This document shows positions 1 through 9,473 of a stretch of 64,000 bases of DNA, piece after piece (the stretch's first letter is position 1; each line of letters begins with the position of its first letter). The stretch comes from Tepidimicrobium xylanilyticum. GTDB lineage: Bacteria; Bacillota; Clostridia; Tissierellales; Tepidimicrobiaceae. The stretch covers positions 1 through 64,000 of the forward strand of contig NZ_FNNG01000005.1 of NCBI RefSeq assembly GCF_900106765.1, written 5' to 3'. A program made the translations under genes and the position numbers. The notes below the pieces were generated by a model. It worked only from the letters and a program-made list of their open reading frames with translations, had not been told where the DNA came from and searched no databases.

Positions 1-171
1 ATATTAAAGACTAAAATGTTTTACAGTAAGAAGTTTAAAACACTTGAAAAATTAAGGGAAAAAATAATTCAATATATAAAATTTTACAATGAAAAAAGAT
101 TTCAAAAAGGATTAGGATGCGTGGCTCCTTTAGAATATCGAAACATGCATCCTAATGTGTATAAATTTTAA
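1..171 (+). pseudogene. IS3-family transposase, C-terminal end only (cut by window edge)
   Basis: Open from base 1 to a TAA at 169-171, giving 56 residues with the usual C-terminal signature of an IS3 orfB integrase: YIKFYNEKRFQKGLG followed by APLEYR. In IS3-family elements this end of the DDE integrase core lies just before the right inverted repeat. The matching terminal sequence (CTTGACAAGGGTCAGTTC) follows at about 188-205. The same end, diverged and reversed, recurs near 38447. Whether the gene is intact cannot be told because its start lies outside the window. The family call is secure from the motif. The exact IS name is not given. Confidence 0.8.
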
Positions 172-206
172 TTAAATTGCTTGTTTACTTGACAAGGGTC
201 AGTTCG
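172..206 (+). repeat. right terminal inverted repeat of the IS3-family element
   Basis: TTGTTTACTTGACAAGGGTC followed by AGTTC occurs just after the transposase stop. Its reverse complement, with one or two changes, begins at 38447 (TGAACTGACCCTTGTCAAGT), outside the second, decayed copy. Two independent copies sharing this terminal sequence beside the same transposase end support it as the element's right end. No target duplication can be read because the other end is outside the window. Confidence 0.65.
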
Positions 207-290
207 TTCAAATAAGGTCTCTTTTTTTATTTACATCACAAATCATACAATAAAAAGTGTTACTAGGAATAAAAATAGGGTACATTTAAT

Positions 291-307
291 ATACCTATAC
301 AAGGTAT
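291..307. promoter_or_regulatory. inverted repeat upstream of tcyP, possible operator
   Basis: ATACCT, five bases, AGGTAT: a perfect 6-bp dyad ending 28 bp before the tcyP start. Cystine transporters of Firmicutes are often under the Rrf2-type repressor CymR, whose sites are dyads of similar size, but the match is not strong enough to name the regulator. Confidence 0.35.
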
Positions 308-335
308 GATTGTAAAGAATTAAGGAGGTTTTGAG

Positions 336-1718
336 ATGAATGGAACTTTTTATATAATTATAAATATCACCATAATGGCAGTCTTAATTTATATCCTGCT
401 ATATTTAAGGAGAAAAAGGGTTTCTTTTACGGTTAGAGTAATGTTAGCTCTAATATGTGGAATAGCTTTTGGAGCAGCTCTTCAGTTGATATATGGAGCA
501 GGGTCCCAAATTGTAAACAGTTCTAATACTTGGTTCGATGTAATAGGTACAGGTTATATTAGACTATTAAGAATGATTGTAATACCTTTAATATTCATAT
601 CCATTGTTAATGCCATAATTAGTCAGGATTCAAAAAACCTAGGGAAGATGGCCGCTCAAATTATTGCAATTCTAATAATTACTACAGCTATATCTGCCTT
701 TGTAGGAGCAGGAGTGGCTAAGGCATTTAATTTAACCTCAGAAGGGCTTGTGGCAGGAGAAAAGGAACAACAAGCAGGCCTAGGATTAGAGCAAAGATTA
801 GAGGATTTCCAGTCGAAACCGATTCAACAGCAGCTAATAGAGATTATACCTATTAATCCTTTCTATGCTATGACTGGCCAAGGCAGTTCTGCAACTCTAT
901 CCGTTGTGTTTTTTGCTGCTGTAGTAGCTTTAGCAGCTATAGGCATCAGGAAAAGTAAACCGGAAGCTGCAGAAAGCTTTGTTAATTTAATAAATATATT
1001 ACATGCCATAGTTATGAGAATGGTTACAATGGTATTAAGACTTACCCCTTATGGAGTTTTAGCCTTAATGACTAGATTTGTATCAAATAGCGATTTTTCA
1101 GAAATAGCCAGACTAATTCAATTTGTGATTGCTTCCTATGTAGCCTTAGCTATTATGTTTGTGATTCACATGGCCATACTGATGGTATTTGGATTGAACC
1201 CCATATCCTACGTTAGGAAATCTGCACCTGTATTAATGTTTGCCTTCTCCTCCAGATCATCGGCTGGGACACTGCCTTTGACTATAAATAATCAAGTAAG
1301 AAATCTTGGGGTAGCCGATGGGCATGCAAATTTAGCAGGTTCATTAGGAACTAGTATAGGACAGAATGGATGTGCAGGCATATATCCTGCCATGTTGGCG
1401 GTAATGATTGCACCTACAGTGGGTATAAATCCAATGGCGCCTGCTTTCTTGATTAAACTTATTATTATAACTGCATTAGCCTCTTTTGGAATAGCAGGAG
1501 TGGGAGGAGGAGCTACCTTCGCAGCCTTAACTGTATTATCAGCTATGGGACTTCCAGTAGGGTTGGTCGGATTGTTAATAGCCATTGAGCCATTAATAGA
1601 CATGGGTAGAACCCTATTAAACGTTAGCGGTTCCATGTTGGCGGGAGTACTTTCAAGTAAATTCATGGGAGAATTGGATACAGAAATATATAATAGCAGG
1701 AAAATAGAGGAAGTTTAG
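336..1718 (+). CDS. tcyP: L-cystine/cation symporter, TcyP type
   Basis: A 460-residue polytopic membrane protein of the dicarboxylate/amino acid:cation symporter family. It has the short hydrophobic N-terminal segment and charged linker (LRRKR) typical of TcyP/YdjN rather than of glutamate carriers, and about the same length as Bacillus TcyP. The family's serine-rich re-entrant loop is seen near residues 306-315 (FSSRSSAGTLPL), followed by NGCAGIYPAMLAVMIAP near 343. It would import cystine, and probably related sulfur amino acids, with Na+ or H+. AAGGAGG lies seven bases before the ATG. The gene stands alone, ends at a terminator shared with the convergent bactofilin gene, and has a small dyad in front that may be its operator. 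Confidence 0.85.
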   Translation: MNGTFYIIINITIMAVLIYILLYLRRKRVSFTVRVMLALICGIAFGAALQLIYGAGSQIVNSSNTWFDVIGTGYIRLLRMIVIPLIFISIVNAIISQDSKNLGKMAAQIIAILIITTAISAFVGAGVAKAFNLTSEGLVAGEKEQQAGLGLEQRLEDFQSKPIQQQLIEIIPINPFYAMTGQGSSATLSVVFFAAVVALAAIGIRKSKPEAAESFVNLINILHAIVMRMVTMVLRLTPYGVLALMTRFVSNSDFSEIARLIQFVIASYVALAIMFVIHMAILMVFGLNPISYVRKSAPVLMFAFSSRSSAGTLPLTINNQVRNLGVADGHANLAGSLGTSIGQNGCAGIYPAMLAVMIAPTVGINPMAPAFLIKLIIITALASFGIAGVGGGATFAALTVLSAMGLPVGLVGLLIAIEPLIDMGRTLLNVSGSMLAGVLSSKFMGELDTEIYNSRKIEEV

Positions 1719-1725
1719 CTTGTTA

Positions 1726-1753
1726 AAAGGGCTGGGAATTATCCCAGCTCTTT
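1726..1753. terminator. bidirectional terminator between tcyP and the bactofilin gene
   Basis: AAAGGGCTGGGA-atta-TCCCAGCTCTTT: a 12-bp stem with A and T flanks on either side. It serves tcyP on the plus strand and overlaps the last codons of the bactofilin gene on the minus strand. Confidence 0.75.
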
Positions 1754-2137
1754 ATGTGTTTCCTTAACTTCCTTAATATCCTTTTTAGTTTTACCTTTAT
1801 TCATCTTACAATGACCTTCAAAGAAGGCATTTTCATGGATTATTAGAGTAGAGATTTCTACATCGCCTATCAGCTTTCCTGTAGGGTGTATGGTCAATTT
1901 TCCTTTAACCACAATATTTCCTTCTACGGTTCCTGATAATGACGTATTATCACAACGGATATTTCCTTTTACTCTACCCGTTTCACCGATAATTACATCT
2001 CCTTCGTATTCAATATCCCCTTCTATAATTCCGTCAATTCTTAAATTGCCTTTACCTTCAACTTTACCAGTGAATTTAATATTTTCACCAAATAGAGAAT
2101 CGATATCCATATTTTTTTCAACTTTTTTACTAAACAT
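1739..2137 (-). CDS. bactofilin family cytoskeletal protein
   Basis: A 132-residue protein dominated by the bactofilin beta-helix (about residues 18-108), with a regular run of G-x-hydrophobic turns (IKFTGKVEGKGNLRIDGIIEG, GNIRCDNTSLSGTVEGNI). Flanking tails are short and charged, the C-terminal one lysine/glutamate rich. Bactofilins polymerise without nucleotides and act as scaffolds for envelope enzymes. An M23 peptidase ends 19 bases before it on the same strand, the usual bactofilin/LytM pair, which points to cell-shape or spore-envelope work at the membrane. A ribosome site (AAGGGGGAG) precedes the ATG. There is no signal peptide, in keeping with a cytoplasmic polymer. Confidence 0.9.
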   Translation of the reverse strand: MFSKKVEKNMDIDSLFGENIKFTGKVEGKGNLRIDGIIEGDIEYEGDVIIGETGRVKGNIRCDNTSLSGTVEGNIVVKGKLTIHPTGKLIGDVEISTLIIHENAFFEGHCKMNKGKTKKDIKEVKETHKELG

Positions 2138-2156
2138 GGCATCTCCCCCTTATTCC

Positions 2157-3059
2157 TTATTTAAGAACGGTTAACGGATCGATGGGTTTATCACTTTTAT
2201 GTATCTCAAAATGGAGGTGAGGTCCAGTGCTTCTTCCTGTACTGCCCATCTTTGCTATAACCTGTCCTTTTTCCACCTTATCGCCTTTATTTACCAATAG
2301 TTTGCTATTATGTCCATAATAGGTTTTATATCCATTACCATGGTCTATGATTATAGTGTAACCATAACCAGTTTTATATCCTGAGAATATTATTTTTCCA
2401 CTACCTGCAGCTCGAATATCAGTACCTGTTGAATTGGCAATATCAATTCCATAATGGAATTGAATCCCTCTTCCAAAGGGGTTTTTCCTATTACCAAATT
2501 TAGAAGTCAATTTGCCTTTAGCAGGCCATAGGCTAGGAACTGTTTCCAGATACTGAAGTTGTTTTTCTACATCATCAATAAAAGCTATCAATTCCTTTTC
2601 CTTATCTTCTAGTACTTCTTTTAAAACCTGTAGTTCCGCTACTGGTTCCGTTATTTCCCTAGATAGATTATCATCCAATCCCCCTCCTCGGGAAGGACTT
2701 TTTATGCCTACTAATTTTTCTACTTCTCTCTGTAATTTTTCTATTTCAGCTAATTTTTCTTCTACTTCATTAGTTTTTTCATATAATTTCTTATTCTGTG
2801 ATTTAAGCTTTGATAATTCTACTTCCTTATTTTTATTTTCTTCTTCAAGCTTATTGATGATGGATATTTTTTCCTTGTATTCTTCTTCTAAACTCATATG
2901 GGATGTGTAAATTTTGTTAAAGGCTAAAGATACGTTTATTATAGTGGTTATTATAGCAATAAAAAAAACTTTAGGCACCCAACTGGGAACCGTTAACCTT
3001 CTCACTTTTTCAGTATGGGGGATGATCATAATAGAAATTCTAGAATTCTTCTTCCCCAT
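2157..3059 (-). CDS. M23 family metallopeptidase with membrane anchor and coiled coil
   Basis: A cell-wall endopeptidase of the LytM type. From the chosen ATG it has 300 residues: a cytoplasmic basic N-terminus, one membrane segment (about 29-47), a long glutamate/lysine coiled coil (about 52-140), then the M23 domain (about 185-298). The zinc ligands are visible as H202 and D206 (HYGID) and H281/H283 (HLHFE). Reading could open 42 bases earlier at a TTG, but the ATG at 3059 has an AGAGG site and gives a normal type II membrane topology. It is co-oriented with the downstream bactofilin gene and probably in one operon. The substrate is presumably peptidoglycan stem cross-links. Confidence 0.87.
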   Translation of the reverse strand: MGKKNSRISIMIIPHTEKVRRLTVPSWVPKVFFIAIITTIINVSLAFNKIYTSHMSLEEEYKEKISIINKLEEENKNKEVELSKLKSQNKKLYEKTNEVEEKLAEIEKLQREVEKLVGIKSPSRGGGLDDNLSREITEPVAELQVLKEVLEDKEKELIAFIDDVEKQLQYLETVPSLWPAKGKLTSKFGNRKNPFGRGIQFHYGIDIANSTGTDIRAAGSGKIIFSGYKTGYGYTIIIDHGNGYKTYYGHNSKLLVNKGDKVEKGQVIAKMGSTGRSTGPHLHFEIHKSDKPIDPLTVLK

Positions 3060-3151
3060 ATCAAGCTCCAACCTCTTTCTATGATTGTTTGATTGTGCCA
3101 ATAATTATTATTCTACATAAATTTAAAAAATCCTCTATTTAAAAAACTTTT

Positions 3152-3451
3152 TTATCTTAAATAATTAAACATTATTAGATTTAATAACTTATTTAATAAC
3201 AAAATCAATGGTATGCCGACAGAAAACCTATTTTTATTAATTTTATGCTTAAATATAACCATACCTGATAATACACCGGTTGCTCCTCCTAACAATGCTA
3301 GAATCATTATTGTAATTTCTCTAATTCTCCAGCCATCTTTCCTTGCTCTAATTTTGTCTAATCCCATTACAACAAAAGCTATAAGATTTATTATAAATAT
3401 ATATGTTAAAAGGGCAACTTCCTTATTATTAAAATTAGATAATATCTTCAT
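3152..3451 (-). CDS. DUF1294 membrane protein
   Basis: A 99-residue protein with three to four hydrophobic segments and the conserved DUF1294 pattern: D-K near residue 32 (GLDKIRARKDGWRI), a GGATG turn, and FKHK followed by a short basic stretch and a last hydrophobic helix. The function of the family is unknown. Length is typical of the stand-alone form. It sits between pepF, whose coding ends within ten bases of it on the same strand, and the M23 gene, so it is probably co-transcribed with pepF. Confidence 0.75.
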   Translation of the reverse strand: MKILSNFNNKEVALLTYIFIINLIAFVVMGLDKIRARKDGWRIREITIMILALLGGATGVLSGMVIFKHKINKNRFSVGIPLILLLNKLLNLIMFNYLR

Positions 3452-3459
3452 AGAAATAC

Positions 3460-5241
3460 CTACTTTCTATTTTCGATTAAATCAATAAACTTGTCGATAT
3501 CCTTTTCAATTAACTTTAAGGAATCTTTGAAGAAATCTGGTGAATGAACATCTATTCCCATCAATTTGGCCACATCTACTATATTGTTCTTACCAGTAGC
3601 CCTAAGGAAGTCATCATACCTTTTTACGAAATTTTTCTTATCATTCAAATATTCTACATATAGTCCTTTAGAGAACAATAATCCAAAGGCATAGGGGAAA
3701 TTATAGAAATTACGCTCTCCATAGTAATAATGAGGTTTATTTATCCACATATAGGGGTGAAGATAGTTTTCATCTAATCCATTACCATAAGCTTTTTTCT
3801 GGGATTCAATCATTATTTCCTTTAATTCATTAACGGATAGGGAATGCTCCTTTCTTCTTTCGAACAATTCCTTTTCAAAGAGGAATCTACTGTATATATC
3901 TACAATTACTTGTCCCGCATCTTGCAGGGAAGATTCTAATATGCTTAATTGTTCTTCAGGGCTTGCTTCATTTAGGACTGCATTCATTACGATGGTTTCA
4001 CAGAATATGGAAGCAGTTTCTGCTAAGGGCATAGGGTAACTGCTGTTTAAAATACTTTCTTCCTGTATGCATAATCCATGATATCCATGTCCTAACTCAT
4101 GAGCCAAAGTAATTACATTGCTTAAGCTACCATTAAAGTTGGCAAGTATTCTACTCTCTTTAATTGGATATAGGTTAAAACAGAAGGCCCCACCTCTTTT
4201 ACCATCCCTTGGTTCTGCATCTATCCATCTATTTTCAAAGGCATTATCAGCAAAATCAGCTAACCTATCGCTAAAGGTTCTAAAATTAACAACGATAAAT
4301 TTTCTTGCCTCTTCATAGGTATAGGATTTTATCGCATTCCCTATAGGGGCAAATATATCGTAGAAAGGCAATCCATTCCTATGGCCTAATAGTTCTCCTT
4401 TTTTTCTATAATATTTATGGAATATGGGCAAATATTCTTCTATAGCTCTTATTATAGCATCTAGGGTTTCTTCATCCATTCTTGATTTAAACAAAGTTTC
4501 TTCTAAAGGAGATTTAAACCCTCTCATTTCTGAAATAGTTAAGACTTCTCCCTTAATTCCGTTTAAAGCTGCAGCAGAAGATTTGGCAATTTTATCATAG
4601 GATTTCAATTCAGCTTCATAGGCTTTTTGTCGTATATTTGGGTCCTTATCAAAAGCCATATTTCTAACTACAGGCAAGGGCAACTGCTTAGGTTTACCGT
4701 CGATTTCTATGTCCACTAGTAGTGTAGAGCTTAAAACACCTTGAAGATTTGACCAAGCGTTAGATCCAGTATTTTTCATCTTTGAGATAAGTACTTCTTC
4801 CTTTTCGCTGAGTAAATATTGAGCTTTTTTCTTAGTTTCATTTAGATAAAATTCATGTTCCCTTAGGAAGGGGGATGAATTTATTATCTCATCTAAATTA
4901 TCCAGGGTGCTTATAAACTTTTGAAATTGGACGGAAGGTTGGGTAAATTTAGAATATTGTACTTGTAATTTATCTAGATATTTTAAAGCCAATTCATTAT
5001 TAGCTTCAACGCTGGAAATAAGGCAGGGGTATGCCATTAATTTCGAAACTAATGTGGATAGTTCTATCAACCTATTTAAGTACTCGGTGATTTTTTCTTG
5101 AGGGTTATCAGGGGATTTAAGGTTTTTATCAGCCCATTGGATGAAACTACCCAATCCTTCATCAAATTTTTGTAAGTCTCCTTGATATTCTTCTGAATCG
5201 AAAGAGGTGTATAACTCGTTTAAACTCCATCTCATATTCAT
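3460..5241 (-). CDS. pepF: oligoendopeptidase F (M3 family metallopeptidase)
   Basis: A cytoplasmic zinc peptidase that cleaves oligopeptides of about 7-20 residues. From the chosen start it has 593 residues, the normal PepF length. The HExxH site is seen as H381-E382-x2-H385 within AHELGHGYHG, with the third-ligand region (AETASIFCE) some 25 residues later. The C-terminal PYAFGLLFSKGLY and the final helical block also match M3B peptidases. An earlier ATG at 5268 is possible, but GGGAGG lies just before the ATG at 5241, which is preferred. It runs with the DUF1294 gene, and no partner suggests a specialised substrate. Confidence 0.92.
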   Translation of the reverse strand: MNMRWSLNELYTSFDSEEYQGDLQKFDEGLGSFIQWADKNLKSPDNPQEKITEYLNRLIELSTLVSKLMAYPCLISSVEANNELALKYLDKLQVQYSKFTQPSVQFQKFISTLDNLDEIINSSPFLREHEFYLNETKKKAQYLLSEKEEVLISKMKNTGSNAWSNLQGVLSSTLLVDIEIDGKPKQLPLPVVRNMAFDKDPNIRQKAYEAELKSYDKIAKSSAAALNGIKGEVLTISEMRGFKSPLEETLFKSRMDEETLDAIIRAIEEYLPIFHKYYRKKGELLGHRNGLPFYDIFAPIGNAIKSYTYEEARKFIVVNFRTFSDRLADFADNAFENRWIDAEPRDGKRGGAFCFNLYPIKESRILANFNGSLSNVITLAHELGHGYHGLCIQEESILNSSYPMPLAETASIFCETIVMNAVLNEASPEEQLSILESSLQDAGQVIVDIYSRFLFEKELFERRKEHSLSVNELKEIMIESQKKAYGNGLDENYLHPYMWINKPHYYYGERNFYNFPYAFGLLFSKGLYVEYLNDKKNFVKRYDDFLRATGKNNIVDVAKLMGIDVHSPDFFKDSLKLIEKDIDKFIDLIENRK

Positions 5242-5356
5242 AAAGTTCCCTCCCAAAATGTATTTCATCTTATATTATATCTAATAATGTAGATGTTGAC
5301 ATGGAATCGGTGCTAATATTTTATTTAAATAATATTTTCATTGCAAAAAGGCCATA

Positions 5357-5372
5357 TTAAGTATATACTTAA
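5357..5372. promoter_or_regulatory. 16-bp perfect palindrome before the DEAD-box gene
   Basis: TTAAGTATATACTTAA is fully self-complementary and lies 36 bp before the helicase start, in the promoter-proximal part of the 166-bp divergent region with pepF. It could be an operator, but no nearby regulator explains it and AT-rich palindromes arise by chance. Confidence 0.25.
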
Positions 5373-5407
5373 CAAGTTAGATAAAAGAGGAAGGATGTTA
5401 CAATTAT

Positions 5408-6997
5408 ATGAATAAACTAGGATTTGAAGATATTAATCTTTCAGAGGAGATATTAAAGGCAGTTTACGATATGGGCTTTGAGGAGATGTCTCCTATCCAA
5501 TCGAAAGCTATACCTAAAATACTAGAAGGCGTGGATATTATTGGGCAAGCTCAAACGGGAACTGGAAAAACAGCAGCTTTTGGTATACCCATTATTGAAA
5601 AAACCGATGAGGAAGATAGATGTTTACAATCCTTGGTACTATGTCCTACTAGGGAATTGTCGATACAGGTGGCAGAAGAAATAAGGAGATTAGCCAAATA
5701 TAAGAAGAATATTTTTGTTTTACCTATTTATGGAGGGCAGCCTATTGAAAGGCAGATAAAGGCTTTAAAAAAGGGAATTCAAATAGTAGTGGGAACTCCA
5801 GGTAGAATAATAGACCATATCAGAAGGAAGACCTTAAAGTTAGGAAACATTAAGATGCTTATACTAGATGAAGCAGATGAAATGTTTGATATGGGATTTA
5901 GAGATGATATCGAGCTTATTATAAATCAAGTACCAGAAGAAAGACAAACTATTTTCTTCTCAGCTACTATGCCTAAGGAAATAGTGGACTTTGCTACAAG
6001 GTATCAAAATAATCCTGAAATAATTAGAGTAGTGCCTAAAGAATTAACTGTACCAAGGGTAGAGCAATATTTCTTTGAATTAAAGGAGCATATGAAGACC
6101 GAAATACTGTCTAGGCTTATAGACATATATAATCCAAGGCTTTCCATAGTCTTTTGTAATACCAAGAAGAAAGTAGATGAGCTTACTATAGAATTGCAGG
6201 GTAGAGGTTATTTTGTTGATGGTCTTCATGGTGATTTAAAGCAAGCCCAAAGAGATAAGGTTATGCAAAAATTTAGAACAGGGAATATAGATGTTTTAGT
6301 GGCTACAGATGTAGCAGCTCGAGGATTGGATATAGATGATGTGGATATAGTCTTTAATTATGATATACCACAGGATGAAGAATACTATGTCCACAGAATT
6401 GGAAGAACTGCAAGAGCAGGTAGGAAGGGAATAGCTTTCAGTTTTGTAGTTGGCAAAGATAAGCACAGAATTAAGGTTATTGAAAGGTACACTAAGACTA
6501 AGATAGCCAGAAGGGATTTACCAACACTAAAAGATGTGGAGGAAAGACAGATTCACCTGTTACTAGAAAAGATTAAAGAAGAAGTAGACAAAGGACAATT
6601 GGATAAGTATGAAAGGATGGTAAATGAAATTTTAGAACAAGATTATACTTCCTTTGATATAGCTGCAGCTCTATTAAAACTTTATTTTAAAGGAAATAAA
6701 TTAGGGGAGCATAGAGAACTGGATGCAGTTGATTATAGTAAAAAATCTGTTACAGATTTAGCAAGGATCTATATAAATGTAGGCCGTAAAAAAGGAGTAA
6801 GTCCAAGGCATATATTAGGGGCTTTGTTAAATGAAACGGGAATACCCAAAAAATCCGTTGGAGAAATAGATATGTATGATAAATTTACTTTTGTAGACAT
6901 TCCAGAAGATTATATTGGCAAAGTAATAAAAGGGCTGAATAATAAGCGAATAAAAGGAATTAAAGTAAAAGTAGAGTTGGCAAATATTAGAGACTAA
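5408..6997 (+). CDS. DEAD-box ATP-dependent RNA helicase with DbpA-like RNA-binding domain
   Basis: A 529-residue RNA helicase. The N-terminal Q motif (about residues 3-32), Walker A AQTGTGKT (48-55), PTREL, DEAD at 154-157, SAT near 184, and motif VI HRIGRTARAG in the second RecA domain are all present. The last 75 residues (from about 455, VGRKKGVSPRHILGALL) form the DbpA/CsdA-type RNA-recognition domain that targets structured RNA such as 23S rRNA. Likely roles are ribosome assembly or cold adaptation, as for CshA/DeaD/DbpA. It stands alone between its own promoter region and a good terminator. Which subfamily it belongs to cannot be settled here, so no symbol is given. Confidence 0.93.
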   Translation: MNKLGFEDINLSEEILKAVYDMGFEEMSPIQSKAIPKILEGVDIIGQAQTGTGKTAAFGIPIIEKTDEEDRCLQSLVLCPTRELSIQVAEEIRRLAKYKKNIFVLPIYGGQPIERQIKALKKGIQIVVGTPGRIIDHIRRKTLKLGNIKMLILDEADEMFDMGFRDDIELIINQVPEERQTIFFSATMPKEIVDFATRYQNNPEIIRVVPKELTVPRVEQYFFELKEHMKTEILSRLIDIYNPRLSIVFCNTKKKVDELTIELQGRGYFVDGLHGDLKQAQRDKVMQKFRTGNIDVLVATDVAARGLDIDDVDIVFNYDIPQDEEYYVHRIGRTARAGRKGIAFSFVVGKDKHRIKVIERYTKTKIARRDLPTLKDVEERQIHLLLEKIKEEVDKGQLDKYERMVNEILEQDYTSFDIAAALLKLYFKGNKLGEHRELDAVDYSKKSVTDLARIYINVGRKKGVSPRHILGALLNETGIPKKSVGEIDMYDKFTFVDIPEDYIGKVIKGLNNKRIKGIKVKVELANIRD

Positions 6998-7004
6998 CTA
7001 GTAG

Positions 7005-7041
7005 CGATTAAGAAACATTTAGTTTTTTAGTCGTTTTTTTT
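7005..7041 (+). terminator. terminator after the DEAD-box helicase
   Basis: CGATTAAGAAAC and GTTTTTTAGTCG form a 12-bp stem with two G-U or mismatched positions, a five-base loop and a following run of eight T. Confidence 0.75.
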
Positions 7042-7196
7042 AATGTTATAAAAAATGGGTATATAATAAAATATAAACTATAAAACGATATTTTAGGCCT
7101 ATTTTATAAAAAGATGTCAATAAATAGAGAAATTGACAATTATATAGTATTATATATTGTGGTTTAAATGTTAATTAGAGTGAAGGATTGATTTTT

Positions 7197-9434
7197 ATGA
7201 AAAAGAAAGTTTTGGGAGTGGGGATTTTAATACTGTTCCTTATTTTATCCGTTCTGATCATTGGCAGTTTTAAATCAATAGATAAACCAACAGATGATGA
7301 AGAGAAAATTACATTGAAGGTCGCTGGAGATTATAATCTTAGGCCTTATGAATATGTAAATGAAAAAGGTCAATTTGAAGGATTTAATGTGGATATAATG
7401 AAAGCCATAGAAAAGGCCATGAATATTAATATTGAATTAATACCTATGACCTGGGCTGATGCTATAGAAGCTTTAGAAAATGGGGAAGTAGACGCTATCC
7501 AAGGCATGTCTAAGACAAAGGAAAGAACTAATAAATATGCTTTTACCCAATCTACAATTATTAATTCCCATGCCATTTTTGTGCTTAGAGAAACAAAAGG
7601 AGTAAATGGAATTGAAGATTTATATGGGCTAAGGGTAGCCTATCAGGAAAAGGATGTTCAAGAGGAGACAATAAAAGAGATACCTGGTATCATTCCTATA
7701 TCCCGAAGTAGTCAAACGGAGGCTATTGAGGCTTTATTGGATGGTCATGCTGATGCTTTTATAGGTAATAGAATAACAGCTATTTATTATCTTAATTCCA
7801 TTAAGAAAACTAATGAAGTAAAAATTGTAGGGGAGCCTTTAGGGGAAACTGCTTATGGTCCTGCCACAATGCCTTCAAATAGGTTAGCCTATAGATTGTT
7901 AGAAGAAGGATTAAATAAAATAAAAGAAGATGAAACCTATGATAAAATATATAGAAAGTGGTTTGGTAATCAGCTATCCGATGGTTATCTAATATTTAGA
8001 AAAATCGTTAAATATGTAGCCATTGGGGGCTGCGTTAGTGGTTTAGTAGTCCTATTGCTCTTCGTTTGGAATAAAAAATTGAAACATGAAGTGTCTATAA
8101 GAACTAGTGAGATAGAACTTGCCAACAAAGAACTATTAGTTCAACAAGAAAGAATATATAAACTAGCCTATTATGATCCTATCACTGATCTTCCCAATAA
8201 GTACTATTTTATAGATGAATTAAATGAAACTATTAGCCAATTGAATAAAGAAGAAAAATTAGCTGTACTCTATTTGGACTTAGATAGATTTAAACATATA
8301 AACGATAATCTAGGGCATAATATAGGAGATGAATTATTGAGATTATTAGGCACTAGATTGCAGAAGCTGATCCGTAAAGAAGATTTAATAGCCCGAAGCG
8401 GTGGAGATGAATATCTAATTTTATTGAAAAATATAAAAAATACATCTCAAATAGATGAGGTAGTAAGTAGAATCATCAAAAGTTTTAAAGAACACATATC
8501 TTATAAGGGTTATGAATTGTACTTAACTACTAGCATTGGAATTGCCATATATCCAGAAGGAGGAGAAGATAGTAATTCCCTTATAAAAAATTCAGAAATT
8601 GCTTTATATAAGGCCAAGGAAATGGGAGGCAATAGTTATTATATATATAATGCAGAAATTGGAAAAAGAGAATACGATAACCTCATAACATTAAATCAGC
8701 TAAGACAAGCTATAAACAATGATGAATTCATATTGTATTATCAACCCAAATTCGATATAAAAACTCGGGAAATAATTGGCATGGAAGGACTCATTAGGTG
8801 GCAGAATCCAAAAAGAGGCTTAGTTTTTCCAGATGAATTTATTCCTTTAGCTGAAGAAACGGGACTTATATATGCCATAGGTGAATGGACTTTGCGTGAA
8901 GCCTGTAGACAGAATAAAGAATGGATTGATAAGGGTTATAAACCAAGGCGGGTTTGCGTAAATATTTCAGCAAGACAATTTCAGCACTATAATTTCTTAG
9001 ATATGGTATCCAATATATTAGAAGAAACTAAATTAGAGCCTTGGTATTTAGGCGTGGAAATAACCGAAACTACTGCCATATCAGATATAAATTATACGAT
9101 AGATGTGTTAAATAGATTAAAGAAATTAGGGGTATCTGTTATAATGGACGATTTTGGTACAGGCTATTCTAATTTAGGATACTTAAGTGAAATGAATATA
9201 GACGAATTGAAGATAGATAAAAGCTTTGTTTGGAGCTTAGAAAATAATGAAAAGTATAGAGAAATTTCCAAAACCATAATACTACTTGCCAAACAATTTA
9301 ACATAAGGGTTACTGCAGAAGGAATTGAATCGGAGGAGCAATTAAATATATTAAGGGAGTTGGGATCAGATACAGGTCAGGGATATTATTTTAGCCGTCC
9401 AATCCCACCAGAAGAATTGGAAAAGATGTTATAG
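7197..9434 (+). CDS. solute-binding sensor with GGDEF and EAL domains (cyclic-di-GMP turnover)
   Basis: A membrane signalling protein of 745 residues from the ATG at 7197, which has GAAGGA before it (a TTG nine bases upstream is less likely). Order: signal/anchor helix (about 5-25), periplasmic-binding-protein type 3 domain (about 40-260, amino-acid-binder fold), membrane helix (about 270-292), short coiled linker, GGDEF domain with GGDEY at 402-406, then EAL domain. The EAL signature reads E530-G-L, while ITETTA, DDFGTGYSN (D651, D652) and AEGIES are kept, so phosphodiesterase activity is still plausible. An extracellular amino-acid-like ligand presumably tunes c-di-GMP. It stands alone, closed by a terminator. 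Confidence 0.88.
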   Translation: MKKKVLGVGILILFLILSVLIIGSFKSIDKPTDDEEKITLKVAGDYNLRPYEYVNEKGQFEGFNVDIMKAIEKAMNINIELIPMTWADAIEALENGEVDAIQGMSKTKERTNKYAFTQSTIINSHAIFVLRETKGVNGIEDLYGLRVAYQEKDVQEETIKEIPGIIPISRSSQTEAIEALLDGHADAFIGNRITAIYYLNSIKKTNEVKIVGEPLGETAYGPATMPSNRLAYRLLEEGLNKIKEDETYDKIYRKWFGNQLSDGYLIFRKIVKYVAIGGCVSGLVVLLLFVWNKKLKHEVSIRTSEIELANKELLVQQERIYKLAYYDPITDLPNKYYFIDELNETISQLNKEEKLAVLYLDLDRFKHINDNLGHNIGDELLRLLGTRLQKLIRKEDLIARSGGDEYLILLKNIKNTSQIDEVVSRIIKSFKEHISYKGYELYLTTSIGIAIYPEGGEDSNSLIKNSEIALYKAKEMGGNSYYIYNAEIGKREYDNLITLNQLRQAINNDEFILYYQPKFDIKTREIIGMEGLIRWQNPKRGLVFPDEFIPLAEETGLIYAIGEWTLREACRQNKEWIDKGYKPRRVCVNISARQFQHYNFLDMVSNILEETKLEPWYLGVEITETTAISDINYTIDVLNRLKKLGVSVIMDDFGTGYSNLGYLSEMNIDELKIDKSFVWSLENNEKYREISKTIILLAKQFNIRVTAEGIESEEQLNILRELGSDTGQGYYFSRPIPPEELEKML

Positions 9435-9440
9435 AAGTAT

Positions 9441-9468
9441 AGGCCAGATAAAAACTATCTGCCTTTTT
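9441..9468 (+). terminator. terminator after the GGDEF/EAL gene
   Basis: AGGCcAGATA-aaaac-TATCTGCCT followed by TTTT: a 9-bp stem with one bulged C. Confidence 0.75.
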
Positions 9469-9473
9469 AATTT

